This document shows, one piece after another, positions 50,361 through 59,596 of a stretch of DNA of 64,000 nt; positions within the stretch are counted from its first letter, which is position 1, and each line of letters opens with the position of its first letter. The position numbers and the translations under genes were made by a program. The notes beneath the pieces are model-generated. The model was not told the origin of the DNA and did no database searches. It saw only the letters and a program-made list of their open reading frames with translations. Origin of the DNA: Hyphomicrobiales bacterium (lineage in GTDB: Bacteria > Pseudomonadota > Alphaproteobacteria > Rhizobiales > Phreatobacteraceae); assembly GCA_017304475.1 (NCBI GenBank), contig JAFKKV010000015.1, positions 62,001 to 126,000 of the forward strand, given 5' to 3'.

Positions 50361-51476
50361 TCAAACTGCCGTGTAAAAATACGCCCCCTCGCCCGCCCCG
50401 GTCCGCACCACCCGCTTCTGCCGGATCAGCAAGTTCAGATGCGCCAGGGTCTCGCCGACGGCGAATTTCATCTGGCGGTGCTCAAGCGCGCGGCGGAACA
50501 GCCGGCCCGCGATATCGGCCGCCATGCGCGGTTCCTCGCAGAACCCGACGACCTGCTCCAGCCGCTGCTTGTGGCCGGCGATCAGCGTGTCGATACGCTG
50601 ATGCATGCCATGGAACGGCGCCCCATGCGAGGGCAATACCAGCGTCTCCGCCGGCAGAGCCTTGAACCGCTCGAGCGCCGCCAGATAGTCGCCGAGCGGA
50701 TCGCCTTCCGGCTCGGATGCGACGACCCCGATATAGGGCGAGATGGTCTCCAGCACGTGGTCGGCGGCGATCAGCAGGCGGCGGCCGGCATCGAACAGGC
50801 AGATCTGTTCGGGCGCATGGCCGGCACCGACCAGCACCCGCCAGTTGGTTCCCCCGATCGCCAGATCATCGCCGTCGCGCAGGCGGACGAACGACGCCGG
50901 CAAAGGCCGGACGCCGCGCGTGTAGAAGCTGTTGTTCTCGACGAGGTAGGCCAGGAAGGCTTCCGAGCAGCCGGCCATGCGGTGCAGCTTCTGCTGCTGC
51001 GCCAGCGCCTGCCCGGCATCCTCGCTGAGCGCGGCGCGCGCCTGCAGCCATTCGGTCCTGGCCATCCAGAGTGGCGCGCCGAAACGCGCGCAGAGCCAGC
51101 CGGCAAGGCCGACATGGTCGAGATGGAAATGGGTGACGACGACCCTGGTCACCGGCCGCCCGGCCAGGTGATGGGCGAAGACCTCTTCCCACACCGCCTT
51201 GCTGGCGGCATCGCCCGTGCCGGTATCGATGACGGTCCAGCCTTCACCATCATCGAGCAGCCAGGCATTGACGTGCCAGGGCGAGAAAGGAAGCGGTAGC
51301 CTGACCGAGAACAGGCCCGCCGCGACCTCTTGCGGCAGGCCGTGATCCGGCGCGATCCGCTGCGCTGCCGCCGAATGGGCCTGATCCGCTTGCGCCAACA
51401 AAACCGAACCCCCGGATTGAAACCTAATGCCGTCGCGCGGTGCCGCGCTGGCGGAACATGAAACATATTTCCGCAT
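50361..51476 (-). CDS. MBL-fold metallo-hydrolase
   Basis: The product is up to 371 aa. The signature THFHLDH (H116, H118, D120, H121) and the later GAGHAPEQ and LPSHG segments (third and fourth metal sites) are intact, so it should be a two-metal hydrolase of the glyoxalase II/lactonase superfamily. The only ATG (51476) overlaps a perfect 19-bp inverted repeat, so a TTG at codon 26 or 27, closer to the conserved core, may be the real start. Divergent from the MaoC-like gene. Substrate unknown. Confidence 0.82.
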   Translation of the reverse strand: MRKYVSCSASAAPRDGIRFQSGGSVLLAQADQAHSAAAQRIAPDHGLPQEVAAGLFSVRLPLPFSPWHVNAWLLDDGEGWTVIDTGTGDAASKAVWEEVFAHHLAGRPVTRVVVTHFHLDHVGLAGWLCARFGAPLWMARTEWLQARAALSEDAGQALAQQQKLHRMAGCSEAFLAYLVENNSFYTRGVRPLPASFVRLRDGDDLAIGGTNWRVLVGAGHAPEQICLFDAGRRLLIAADHVLETISPYIGVVASEPEGDPLGDYLAALERFKALPAETLVLPSHGAPFHGMHQRIDTLIAGHKQRLEQVVGFCEEPRMAADIAGRLFRRALEHRQMKFAVGETLAHLNLLIRQKRVVRTGAGEGAYFYTAV

Positions 51477-51485
51477 CGCGGAAAT
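51467..51485. promoter_or_regulatory. Inverted repeat between the MBL hydrolase and MaoC-like genes
   Basis: ATTTCCGC-ATC-GCGGAAAT has perfect 8-bp arms and a 3-nt spacer. It overlaps the farthest ATG of the MBL gene and lies 145 nt upstream of the MaoC-like gene, so it may be an operator for both; the protein that binds it is not known. Confidence 0.45.
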
Positions 51486-51630
51486 AACATCAGCCTTTCG
51501 GCCGATCCGCTACCCCGGCCGCGCAGATCTGCCACGCTTTTCGCCGCCTTTCGGCCGGGATGGACTTCGGCACCGTTCCAGGCGATCTGCTCGGGCCTCA
51601 GCCCCGCAGCCGCCTGAAAGGCCCCTTCCC

Positions 51631-52482
51631 ATGAGTGACGCCAACGAGCACCTGAAGGCCTGGATCGGCCGCGAGGAGACGGTCCATGACAGTCTCGGCC
51701 TGACGCCGACCCGACTGCTCGCGGCGACCCTCGACGACCGGCGGACGCGGTTCGAGATCGGCGATGCGCTGCCCGCCTGCTGGCAATGGCTCTATTTTCT
51801 GCCTGGCGCACCGCAGAGCGAGATCGGCCCGGACGGCCACCCGAAACGTGGCGGTTTCCTGCCGCCGGTCGACCTGCCCCAGCGCATGTTCGCCGGCTCG
51901 GAGCTCACCGTACACCGGCCCCTGCGCTTCGGCCTCGCCGCCGAACGGCGCGGCATCATTCGCGACGTCACGCCGAAGGCCGGCAAGAGCGGTCCGCTGG
52001 TCTTCGTCACCGTCGATTACGAATTCAGCCAGGACGGCCGGCTCTGCCTCACCGAGCGCCAGTCGATCGTCTACAAGGATGCCGGCCGGCCGCCGGCGGC
52101 GGCCGGTGGAACCGGAGCGCCCCCGCCCTTTGCCGCGTCATGGTCGCGCCGGATCACGCCCGACCTGGTGCTGTTGTTCCGCTTTTCCGCGCTGACCTTC
52201 AACAGCCACCGCATCCATTACGACCGGCCCTATGCGACCGAGATCGAGCATTATCCCGACCTCGTCGTGCACGGCCCGCTGATCGCGGTCTGCCTCGCCG
52301 ACATCCTTCGGATCGAAGCGGGCAAGACCCTGAGCTTCTTCAAGTTCCGCGCCGAGGCACCGCTGTTCGTTTCGGCACCTTTCGAGGTCCTGGGCCGGGC
52401 GGATGGTGAGGCTGGGGCGGAGCTGAAGGCGATCGGGCCTAGCGGGGTAACGGCAATGAGCGCCTCGGCGACTTTCGCTTGA
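51631..52482 (+). CDS. MaoC/HTD2-type enoyl-CoA hydratase
   Basis: The product is 283 aa with two hotdog halves. The N-terminal FAS1-like half carries DALPACWQWLYFLPGAPQSEIGPDGHPKRGGFLPP, and the C-terminal half carries the hydratase motif FNSHRIHYDRPYATEIEHYPDLVVHGPLIA, as in mesaconyl-C4-CoA hydratases and HTD2. The start at 51631 gives MSDANEHLKAWIGREE. It is probably a hydratase for an unsaturated CoA ester in the region's catabolic set. No close partner is coupled to it. Confidence 0.82.
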   Translation: MSDANEHLKAWIGREETVHDSLGLTPTRLLAATLDDRRTRFEIGDALPACWQWLYFLPGAPQSEIGPDGHPKRGGFLPPVDLPQRMFAGSELTVHRPLRFGLAAERRGIIRDVTPKAGKSGPLVFVTVDYEFSQDGRLCLTERQSIVYKDAGRPPAAAGGTGAPPPFAASWSRRITPDLVLLFRFSALTFNSHRIHYDRPYATEIEHYPDLVVHGPLIAVCLADILRIEAGKTLSFFKFRAEAPLFVSAPFEVLGRADGEAGAELKAIGPSGVTAMSASATFA

Positions 52483-52535
52483 GGTAGGAGCGACCGAGCG
52501 GCGCCGGTCCGACGTAAGTGTGCGCGAGAAACACC

Positions 52536-52717
52536 GACGTCACCCCCGGCCGAGCGCAGCGAGGGGAAGGGGGTCCAGGGCGGCCTCATCGGCGCCTTCC
52601 GTGCATGTCGGCAACGTGATTTCGCGGCGCTAAGGACGAGGCTCTGCAACTCCTGGGCCCCCTTCCCTCGCCTCCGCAGAAGCAAGTGCTTCTGCTCTGG
52701 CTCGCCGGGGGTGACGT
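52536..52717. repeat. Palindromic repeat, family B, copy 1 (carries a nested palindrome)
   Basis: It starts GACGTCACCCCCGGCCGAGCG and ends CGCCGGGGGTGACGT, so its ends are inverted. It contains GGGGGTCCAGGGCGGC and an inverted CTGGGCCCCCTTCC. A second copy lies at 61042-61226. A palindrome with an AGCAAGTGCT core has been inserted at 52676-52695. It sits between the MaoC-like gene and the thiolase gene's terminator. Confidence 0.8.
52676..52695. repeat. Nested mini-palindrome in repeat B copy 1
   Basis: Arms GCAGAAGCA and TGCTTCTGC flank a 2-nt centre (AG), 20 bp in total. It has the same arms as the palindrome in repeat A copy 2, but with a different centre. The corresponding place in repeat B copy 2 lacks it. 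Confidence 0.7.
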
Positions 52718-52795
52718 AGAGTGCATCGTTCAGCCCGAAGCCATCGGCCTGACGCTGGCCAAGCATAATTCGAAGGGCACTCAACCCCCCACCCC

Positions 52796-52834
52796 CACAA
52801 AAAAGCCTGCCCCCTCGGAAGGGAGCAGGCCTGT
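52796..52834 (-). terminator. Terminator downstream of the thiolase operon
   Basis: On the minus strand the stem GCCTGCTCCCT / AGGGGGCAGGC (one mismatch, TCCG loop) is followed by TTTTTTG. It ends the minus-strand SDR-ketosynthase-thiolase transcript about 25 nt past the thiolase stop. Confidence 0.8.
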
Positions 52835-52857
52835 CGATCAATCCCCAAATCCCCTGA

Positions 52858-54063
52858 TCAGGCGCCGTCGAGGCCGACCACCACCACCGAGCAGACGTTC
52901 TGGTGCGGGAAGCCGCCGAGATTGTGGGTGACGCCGAAGACCGGCTGGGTCTTGCGCTGGCGTTCGCCGGCCCGGCCCTGCATCTGCAGGTACATCTCGT
53001 AGATCATCCTGAGGCCCGAAGCGCCGATCGGGTGGCCGAAACATTTCAGGCCGCCGTCGATCTGGCAGGGCACCTTGCCGTCGGCGTCGAAAAAGCCGTC
53101 CATGACGTCGCGCAGCGCGCCGCCCTCGGGCGAGATGTGCAGGTCCTCCATGGTGACGAATTCGGTCACCGAAAAGCAGTCATGCACCTCGACCAGCGAG
53201 ATCTGCTCGCGCGGATTGGTGATACCGGCTTCGGCATAGGCCCGCTTCGAGGCGATCCGGGTGGTGGCGAAATAGGTGCTGTCCCAGGAATTGTGCTGGG
53301 CCTCCGTGCCGTTCGACACCGAGAGCTGCAGCGCCTTGATGGTGACGAGGTCGTGCTTGCCGAGGCTGCGCGCGATTTCCGGCGTGGTGACGATGGCGCA
53401 GGCCGCCCCGTCCGACACGCCGCAGCAGTCGAACAGCCCGAGCGGCTCGGCCACCATCGGCGCGTTCATCACCGTGTCCTCGGTGATCCTGTTGCGCAGA
53501 TGCGCCTTCGGATTGCGCGAGCCGTTGTCATGGCTCTTCACCGAGATATGGGCGAGCGCGCGCTTGAAGTCGCCGGCATCGACGCCGTGCTTGGCGCGAT
53601 AGGCGGCGCCGAGCTGGGCGAACACGCCGGGGGCAGACAGGTTCGGCCAATACATCGAATTGACCACGCCGCGGCCACGCTGCGGCAGGCCGCCGTAACC
53701 GGTGTCCTTCAGCTTCTCGCAGCCGAGCGCCAGCGCGATGTCGCAGGCCCCTGACGCGACCGCATAGGCCGCGCCGCGGAAGGCCTCCGAACCGGAGGCG
53801 CAATAGTTCTCGACCCGCGTCACCGGGATGTAGCCGAGGCGCAGCGCCACCGCGAGCGGCACGCCGGACTTGCCGACATGCTGCTCCTCGATGCCGGTGG
53901 CGAACCACGCCGCCTCGATCTGCTTCGTCTCGATGCCGGCGTCGCCGAGCGCTTCCTCATAGGCCTCGACCATCAGGTCTTCGGCGTTGCAGTCCCAGCG
54001 CTCTCCGAACTTGGAGCAGCCCATGCCGAGGATTGCGACCTTGTCACGAATGCCAGTAGCCAT
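52858..54063 (-). CDS. Thiolase (SCPx/acetyl-CoA acetyltransferase-like)
   Basis: The product is 401 aa. The nucleophile Cys88 is in the ENYCASGSEAF motif, and the GGLKCFGHPIGASG segment supplies the catalytic His. The C-terminal HNLGGFPHQNVC is typical of the lipid-transfer/SCPx-like thiolases that cleave branched or steroid-like acyl-CoAs, rather than of housekeeping AtoB. It sits 12 nt downstream of the OB-fold ketosynthase-like gene on the same strand. Partner enzymes are next door, so it should do the last cleavage step of a beta-oxidation-like route. Confidence 0.86.
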   Translation of the reverse strand: MATGIRDKVAILGMGCSKFGERWDCNAEDLMVEAYEEALGDAGIETKQIEAAWFATGIEEQHVGKSGVPLAVALRLGYIPVTRVENYCASGSEAFRGAAYAVASGACDIALALGCEKLKDTGYGGLPQRGRGVVNSMYWPNLSAPGVFAQLGAAYRAKHGVDAGDFKRALAHISVKSHDNGSRNPKAHLRNRITEDTVMNAPMVAEPLGLFDCCGVSDGAACAIVTTPEIARSLGKHDLVTIKALQLSVSNGTEAQHNSWDSTYFATTRIASKRAYAEAGITNPREQISLVEVHDCFSVTEFVTMEDLHISPEGGALRDVMDGFFDADGKVPCQIDGGLKCFGHPIGASGLRMIYEMYLQMQGRAGERQRKTQPVFGVTHNLGGFPHQNVCSVVVVGLDGA

Positions 54064-54075
54064 GGTGCCTCTCCT

Positions 54076-55536
54076 CTAGCCCTGGGCCGCGCCGACGGGC
54101 GCAGCCTTCCAGAAATAGCGCGTGAAGCCGCGCTGCTGGTCCTGGTCCTTGATGCGGAACACCATGCGCATGGGCATGCCGACCGCGACCTTGCCGACAT
54201 CGACATCGGTGAAGTCCATCATCATGCGGCCGCCGTCGCGAAACTGCACCATGCCGAAATGCTGCGGCGGTTCCGGGCTGTAGGTCAGCATGTCCGCCGT
54301 ATAGGACATGACCTCGCCGGTCATCTCGGCGAAGGGATGGTCGACCTGCGTGTGGAACGCGTGGCAATTCGGCCCGACGCAGATCTTGCTCTTGGGGAAT
54401 TGCAGCGTGCCGCATTCGGTGCAGCGGCCGCCGACCAGGCCGTGCACCATCTCGTTGTTGCGGTAGAGCGCGGTCATGGCGGTGGCCTTGTCGAGCTCGG
54501 CCCGCATGCCGCGATCGAGCGGGATCAGGTCGTTGAAGGCGAGGAACTTGGCATAGCTCGTCTCCTCGCGCCGGCGTGCCAGGCTGCCGGTGACGCCGCG
54601 CCGGGGCGCCAGTGAAGCGATCGCCTCGGTCACCTCGAGCACCAGCACGTCGCAGCCCTGGCCGAAGCCGGCAACCACGATGCGCTCGCCCGCCTTGGCG
54701 CGTTCCAGCGCATGAACCAGCATGACGATGGCATGGGCCGCACCGGTATCGCCGCAGACACCGGCGAGATTGTCGCGCACGGTGGTTTCGCCGAGGCCGC
54801 ATTTCTGCGCCACCAGGGCGGCGATGCGCGGCAAGGTGCCGGGCATGCAGAAATGGCTGATGCCGTCCGCGCCGACGCCGGCCTTGGCGAGGGCCGCCTT
54901 GACCGCCGGCGGCACGATCTTCAGATAGCCCTCCTCGCGGATCCAGCGCTCTTCCCAGCCATAGTCGAAGTCGCGGTCATAGGCGCGGAACTGGTCGACG
55001 AAATCGACCGTCTCGGTATGGGCGGCGACCAGTTTGGCGATCGGCCGGCCCTCGCCGACGATCAGGGCCGCGGCCCCGTCGCCATAATGCATTTCCTGCG
55101 GGCTGCCGGCCTTGGCCTTGCGCTTGTCGGCCGCCAGCAGCAGCGTCTCGCCAGCCCCGCCGGCCACCGCCTGCAGCGCCGCGATCAGGCCAGAGGTCGC
55201 CGCCCGGCGCGAACCGGAAAGGTCGAGCGTGCGGACCGCCTGCGGCAGGTTGAGCGCGGCAGCGACCACCGCGCTGTTCGAGCGGTCGGCGAAAGGCAAG
55301 GTGGTGGAGGCCAGATGCACCGCCTGGATCGTCTCGCGCGGCAGGTCGGCGAGGCAGTCGCGCGCCGCCTCCACCGCCATGGTGATCGGGTCTTCGTCCC
55401 AACCGGCCATGGCGCGTTCGCCCTTGCCCTGGGCCTTCAGCCCGGGATTGAACCAGGCATTGGCTTCCGCCGCCGCCTTTCTTTGCAGGCGCAGGCGCGG
55501 CACATGCGCGCCATAGGCCAGAATTCCGATCGACAT
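54076..55536 (-). CDS. Ketosynthase/HMG-CoA synthase-like protein with C-terminal OB-fold and zinc ribbon
   Basis: The product is 486 aa. Residues 1-320 have the thiolase-fold pattern (VHLASTTLPFADRSNSAVVAAALNLP, HYGDGAAALIVGEG, HFCMPG). Residues 360-486 form a DUF35-type module with a zinc ribbon (C372, C375, C386, C391) and an OB-fold. The place where the catalytic Cys of KAS III/HMGCS is found reads DLSGSRRAATSG (R110/R111), so the nucleophile seems to be absent. DUF35 proteins of this type assist thiolases and aldolases in steroid-like catabolism. The gene lies between thiolase and SDR genes. Function as enzyme or scaffold is open. Confidence 0.8.
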   Translation of the reverse strand: MSIGILAYGAHVPRLRLQRKAAAEANAWFNPGLKAQGKGERAMAGWDEDPITMAVEAARDCLADLPRETIQAVHLASTTLPFADRSNSAVVAAALNLPQAVRTLDLSGSRRAATSGLIAALQAVAGGAGETLLLAADKRKAKAGSPQEMHYGDGAAALIVGEGRPIAKLVAAHTETVDFVDQFRAYDRDFDYGWEERWIREEGYLKIVPPAVKAALAKAGVGADGISHFCMPGTLPRIAALVAQKCGLGETTVRDNLAGVCGDTGAAHAIVMLVHALERAKAGERIVVAGFGQGCDVLVLEVTEAIASLAPRRGVTGSLARRREETSYAKFLAFNDLIPLDRGMRAELDKATAMTALYRNNEMVHGLVGGRCTECGTLQFPKSKICVGPNCHAFHTQVDHPFAEMTGEVMSYTADMLTYSPEPPQHFGMVQFRDGGRMMMDFTDVDVGKVAVGMPMRMVFRIKDQDQQRGFTRYFWKAAPVGAAQG

Positions 55537-55546
55537 CGCGCGCTCC

Positions 55547-56467
55547 TCAGACCGGGTCCCAGGAAAACACCTCGCCCGACCGCTCCAGCGGATAGAACGA
55601 CGATTTCAGCGCCGGAATGCCGTGTTCGGCAAGCGACTGGCAGGTCCAGCCCTCGGAGCGGTGGATCGAGCGAATGGGGCGCGACTGGCCCATCAGGAAG
55701 ATCTCGTTCATGCGCACGGCGAAGATCTGGCCGGTGACGTCCTTGGCGGCATCGCCGAGCAGGAAGACCGAGAGTGGCGCGATCTTCTCCGGTCCCATGG
55801 CCTGGATCTTGGCGACGCGTGCCTTCTGCGCCTCGGTCTCGGTCGGAATCGTGCCGATCAGCCGGCTCCAGGCAAAGGGTGAAACGCAGTTCGAGCGGAC
55901 ATTGAAGCGCGCCATGTCGAGCGCGATCGACTTCGACATGCCGACGATGCCGAGCTTGGCGGCGGCATAATTGGCCTGGCCGAAATTGCCGATGAGACCG
56001 GAGGTCGAGGTGAAATGCACCATCGATCCGCTGTTCTGGTCGCGGAACAGCCGGGCCGCCGCATGCGAGACGTAGAAGCTGCCGAGCAGGTGGACTTTGA
56101 TCACCAGTTCGAAATCGGCGACGCTCATCTTGTGGAAGATCGCGTCGCGCAGGATGCCGGCATTGTTCACGATGCCGTCGAGCCGGCCATAAGTATCGAG
56201 CGCGGTCTTGATGATGGCGTTGGCTTCGGCCGGCTCGGCAACGCTGTCGAAATTGGCCACCGCCGTGCCGCCGCGCTTGCGGATCTCTTCCACCACCTCT
56301 TCGGCCGGAGCGGCACTGGCGCCCTCGCCTTCCGGGCTGCCGCCGAGATCGTTGACCACCACGCGCGCGCCTTCGGCGGCCGCCAACAGCGCGATCTCCC
56401 GGCCGATGCCGCGGCCGGCGCCGGTGACGATGACGACCTTGCCGTCGAGACTGGTTGTCTGGCTCAT
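55547..56467 (-). CDS. Short-chain dehydrogenase/reductase (multifunctional-enzyme-type)
   Basis: The product is 306 aa. The cofactor site TGAGRGIG, the NNAG strand and the catalytic YAAAK with upstream STSG are all intact. VVNDLGGSPEGEGASAAPAEEVVEEI is typical of the 3-hydroxyacyl-CoA dehydrogenase part of peroxisomal multifunctional enzymes. ATG 56467 was preferred over 56545. It is the first gene of the minus-strand operon SDR, ketosynthase-like and thiolase, and divergent from the first of two acyl-CoA dehydrogenases. Confidence 0.88.
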   Translation of the reverse strand: MSQTTSLDGKVVIVTGAGRGIGREIALLAAAEGARVVVNDLGGSPEGEGASAAPAEEVVEEIRKRGGTAVANFDSVAEPAEANAIIKTALDTYGRLDGIVNNAGILRDAIFHKMSVADFELVIKVHLLGSFYVSHAAARLFRDQNSGSMVHFTSTSGLIGNFGQANYAAAKLGIVGMSKSIALDMARFNVRSNCVSPFAWSRLIGTIPTETEAQKARVAKIQAMGPEKIAPLSVFLLGDAAKDVTGQIFAVRMNEIFLMGQSRPIRSIHRSEGWTCQSLAEHGIPALKSSFYPLERSGEVFSWDPV

Positions 56468-56613
56468 CTGATTTCCTCTCCTAAGGCACGGATAACGGCC
56501 GCTGTTGATCGCGGCGAACCTGCTCATGGATCTATCAAAGGTCAAACTTGTGCGGAAATCAATTCCGCCTTACGGAATAGGCCATCACGACAGAAACACG
56601 ACGGCAGGAGGAA

Positions 56614-57756
56614 ATGGCCATGGTGCCGAGGACGATCTACACATCCGATCACGAGATGTTTCGCGACAGCGTCTGCCGCTTCATCGAGCACGAAGTGGCG
56701 CCCCATCACAGCCAGTGGGAGAAGGACGGCCAGGTCAGCCGCGAACTCTGGCGGAAGGCCGGTGAGCTTGGACTGCTCTGCACCTCCATCCCCTCGGAAT
56801 ATGGCGGCGGCGACGGCGACTTCCGCCACAGCGCGATCATGACCGAGGAATTCGCCCGCCGCATGTATAGCGGCCCGGGCTTCCGCCTGCATTCCGACAT
56901 CGCCGCCTTCTACATCCTGCACCAGGGCACCGAGGAGCAGAAGCGGAAATGGCTTCCGAAAATGGCCAAGGCCGAGGTCATTTTCGCCCTCGCCATGACC
57001 GAACCCGGCGCCGGCAGCGACCTGCAGGGCATCCGCACCACCGCCATCCGTGACGGCGACCATTATGTCGTCAACGGCTCGAAGACCTTCATCACCAATG
57101 GCCAGCTCGCCGATGTGGTGATCCTCGCCTGCAAGACTGATCCGCGCGAGGGCGCCAAGGGCGTCAGCCTGCTGCTGGTCGAGGCGAACCGCCCGGGCTT
57201 CCGCCGCGGCCGCAATCTCGACAAGCTCGGCATGAAGGCGCAGGACACCTCGGAACTGTTCTTCGACGACGTGCGCGTGCCGGTCTCCAACATTCTCGGC
57301 GAGGAAGGCCGCGGCTTCCGCTATCTGATGTCGGAACTGCCGCAGGAGCGCCTGCTGGTCGCCATGTCCTCCATGGCCGGCGCCGAGGGCGCGCTCGACG
57401 TCACGCTCGAATATACCCGCAACCGCAAGGCCTTCGGCCAGGCCATCGCCGACTTCCAGCACAACCGCTTCAAGCTCGCGGAGATGAAGACCGAGGTCAC
57501 CATCGGCCGGACCTTCGTCGACCGCTGCCTGGAACTGCACCTGGACGGCAAGCTGGATGTCGAAACCGCCGCCATGTGCAAATACTGGATCACCGAGCTC
57601 GAAGGCCGGGTGGTCGACCAGTGCCTGCAGATGCATGGCGGCTATGGCTACATGACCGAATATCCGATCGCACGGGCCTATGCCGATGCGCGCGTGCGCC
57701 GCATCTTCGGCGGCGCCAACGAGATCATGCGCGAATTGATCGCACGTAATCTCTGA
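56614..57756 (+). CDS. Acyl-CoA dehydrogenase, LCAD-like
   Basis: The product is 380 aa. The catalytic Glu is E245 in ELPQERLLVAM, the position used by long-chain acyl-CoA dehydrogenase; the usual C-terminal YEGT Glu is Gly (IFGGANEIMREL), again as in LCAD. FAD and substrate motifs FALAMTEPGAGSDLQGI and MHGGYGYMTEY are clear. AGGAGG precedes the ATG. It is divergent from the SDR operon, so one control region may serve both. Confidence 0.9.
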   Translation: MAMVPRTIYTSDHEMFRDSVCRFIEHEVAPHHSQWEKDGQVSRELWRKAGELGLLCTSIPSEYGGGDGDFRHSAIMTEEFARRMYSGPGFRLHSDIAAFYILHQGTEEQKRKWLPKMAKAEVIFALAMTEPGAGSDLQGIRTTAIRDGDHYVVNGSKTFITNGQLADVVILACKTDPREGAKGVSLLLVEANRPGFRRGRNLDKLGMKAQDTSELFFDDVRVPVSNILGEEGRGFRYLMSELPQERLLVAMSSMAGAEGALDVTLEYTRNRKAFGQAIADFQHNRFKLAEMKTEVTIGRTFVDRCLELHLDGKLDVETAAMCKYWITELEGRVVDQCLQMHGGYGYMTEYPIARAYADARVRRIFGGANEIMRELIARNL

Positions 57757-57892
57757 AACACCGGCAGCGGAAGGCGGCGCCCCTGCCCGCCTTCCCCCAG
57801 TCCCGAAACGTCATCCCCTCATCGGTCCGGATCCCGCGCGGCGGCAATCGCGAGCGCTTTCGATCCGGCGTGCCCGGAAGGCAGCCCTCGCG

Positions 57893-59053
57893 ATGGATTT
57901 CTCGCTCAACGAAGAACAGCTCGCTTTGCAGCACAGCGCCCGCCAGTTCGCCACCCGCGAACTGGTTCAGCCGGCGCGCGAGATCGAGGACAACGACCAG
58001 CCGCCGTCGCACGCCCTGGTCAAGCGTTTCGCCGAGCTCGGCTATCTCGGCATCAATCTCGACCCGGCGCTGGGCGGCGGCGGCGCGAGCCATGTCGAGG
58101 CGGTTCTGGTGCTCGAAGAGATCGCCAAGATCTCGCCTTCGGTCGCCTTCCCGATCTTCGAATCCTGTTTCGGCCCGGTCCTGACCATTCAGCATTTCGC
58201 CTCCGATGCCCTGAAGCAGCGGCTGGTCCCGAAGGTCTGTTCGGGCGACATGATCATTGCCGCCAGCATGTCGGAACCGGATGCCGGCACGGCGCTGACC
58301 GACCTGAAGACGCGCGCCGTGCGCCAGGGCGATACGCTGGTGCTGAACGGCCAGAAACGCTGGTGCTCGGGCGCCGGCCATGCCGACGGCTATGTCGTCT
58401 ATTGCCGGCTGTCGGACGAGCCTGGCGCACGCGGCATCGGCGCCGTCTATGTCGACAAGGACACACCCGGCCTGAGCTTCGGCAAGCGCGAGCGGCTGAT
58501 GGGTTTTCGCGGGGTCGCCAGCGCCGACATCTTCCTCGACAATGTCACGGTACCCGTCGGCAATATCGTCGCGCCCGCCGGCGGCTTCTCGAAGCTGATG
58601 ACCGCCTTCGACCTCGAGCGCTGCGGCAATGCCACCATGAGCCTGGCATTGGCCCAGAGCGCGCTCGACCAGGCGCTGGCCTATGTCCAGGACCGGCGCC
58701 AGTTCGGCAAGGCGATCGTCGATTTCCAGGCCGTGCAGATCAAGCTCGCCGACATGGCGATCCGGGTCGATGCCGCACGCCTGCTGATCCACCGCGCCGT
58801 CGCCAATGCCTCCGACGGCCTGCCCTCGTCCCGCGAGGCCTCGATGGCCAAGTGTTTCGCCAACGAGATGGTGCGCGGCGTCTGCGGCGACGCCATGCAG
58901 CTGATGGGCGGCTACGGTTATGCCTGCGAATACGGCATGGAACGGCGCATGCGCGACGCCTGGGGCTGGGGCATCGCGGGCGGCGCCATCGACATCCAGA
59001 AGATCAACATCGCCTCCGCGCTGGTCGGCCGGCGGTTCAATCAGCGGGGGTGA
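57893..59053 (+). CDS. Acyl-CoA dehydrogenase, isovaleryl-type Glu position
   Basis: The product is 386 aa. The candidate base E242 is in FDLERCGNAT, the helix-G position used by isovaleryl-CoA dehydrogenase; the C-terminal YEGT place reads IAGGA. Substrate-binding segments AASMSEPDAGTALTDLKT and QLMGGYGYACEYGMER are visible. It lies 136 nt after the LCAD-like gene in the same direction and may form a heteromer with it, as do paired ACADs of steroid catabolism, but both subunits keep a base here. Confidence 0.88.
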   Translation: MDFSLNEEQLALQHSARQFATRELVQPAREIEDNDQPPSHALVKRFAELGYLGINLDPALGGGGASHVEAVLVLEEIAKISPSVAFPIFESCFGPVLTIQHFASDALKQRLVPKVCSGDMIIAASMSEPDAGTALTDLKTRAVRQGDTLVLNGQKRWCSGAGHADGYVVYCRLSDEPGARGIGAVYVDKDTPGLSFGKRERLMGFRGVASADIFLDNVTVPVGNIVAPAGGFSKLMTAFDLERCGNATMSLALAQSALDQALAYVQDRRQFGKAIVDFQAVQIKLADMAIRVDAARLLIHRAVANASDGLPSSREASMAKCFANEMVRGVCGDAMQLMGGYGYACEYGMERRMRDAWGWGIAGGAIDIQKINIASALVGRRFNQRG

Positions 59054-59098
59054 GGGGATACCAGGCGGTTGCGCCTCGATAGAAGAAGCGCCGATGAA

Positions 59099-59286
59099 TC
59101 AACCCTCTCCCAAAGGGAGAGGGTGGCAGCGTCAGCTGCCGGGTGAGGGGCGTAGGCGTCGAGAATGACAGCCGCCGCCGACGCGCATTCCGAGACCCTG
59201 CGTCAAGCTCACCGCCTCATCCTGACATGGACGACCCCTCACCCGGCGCCTGACGGCGCCACCCTCTCCCTTTGGGAGAGGGTTGA
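59099..59286. repeat. Palindromic repeat, family A, copy 4 (tandem pair, left unit)
   Basis: This 188-bp unit has full TCAACCCTCTCCC and GGGAGAGGGTTGA ends, with both hairpins. Together with copy 5 it is a tandem duplication with a period of 261 bp that includes flanking sequence (GAAGCGCCGATGAATC before and TTTTGCTGCGCTTT after). It fills the gap after the second acyl-CoA dehydrogenase gene. Confidence 0.9.
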
Positions 59287-59359
59287 TTTTGCTGCGCTTT
59301 TCAGGCCAGCGCCAAGCTTGGAGCAACACCGCGTCTTCACAGAAAGAAGCGCCGATGAA

Positions 59360-59547
59360 TCGACCCTCTCCCAAAGGGAGAGGGTGGCAGCGTCAGCTGC
59401 CGGGTGAGGGGCGTAGGCGTCGAGAACGACAGCGGCGGCCGACGCGCATTCGGAGACCCAACGTCGAGCTCACCGCCTCATCCGGAGATGGACGACCCCT
59501 CACCCGGCGCCTGACGGCGCCACCCTCTCCCTCTGGGAGAGGGTTGA
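59360..59547. repeat. Palindromic repeat, family A, copy 5 (tandem pair, right unit)
   Basis: It is 188 bp, nearly identical to copy 4 over its whole length, with a few substitutions (CGACCC for CAACCC at the left end). The shared flanks show duplication of a unit larger than the element itself. No gene was found in the surrounding 59054-59596 gap. Confidence 0.9.
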
Positions 59548-59596
59548 TTTTGCTGCGCTTTCGGTGGCGACACCAAGCGTGGAGGGACTTTCGCCC

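Noticed and set aside
59099..59547. A CRISPR-like array at the tandem repeats
   Set aside because: There are only two long units with inverted ends and conserved flanks, with no short direct repeats, unique spacers or cas genes.
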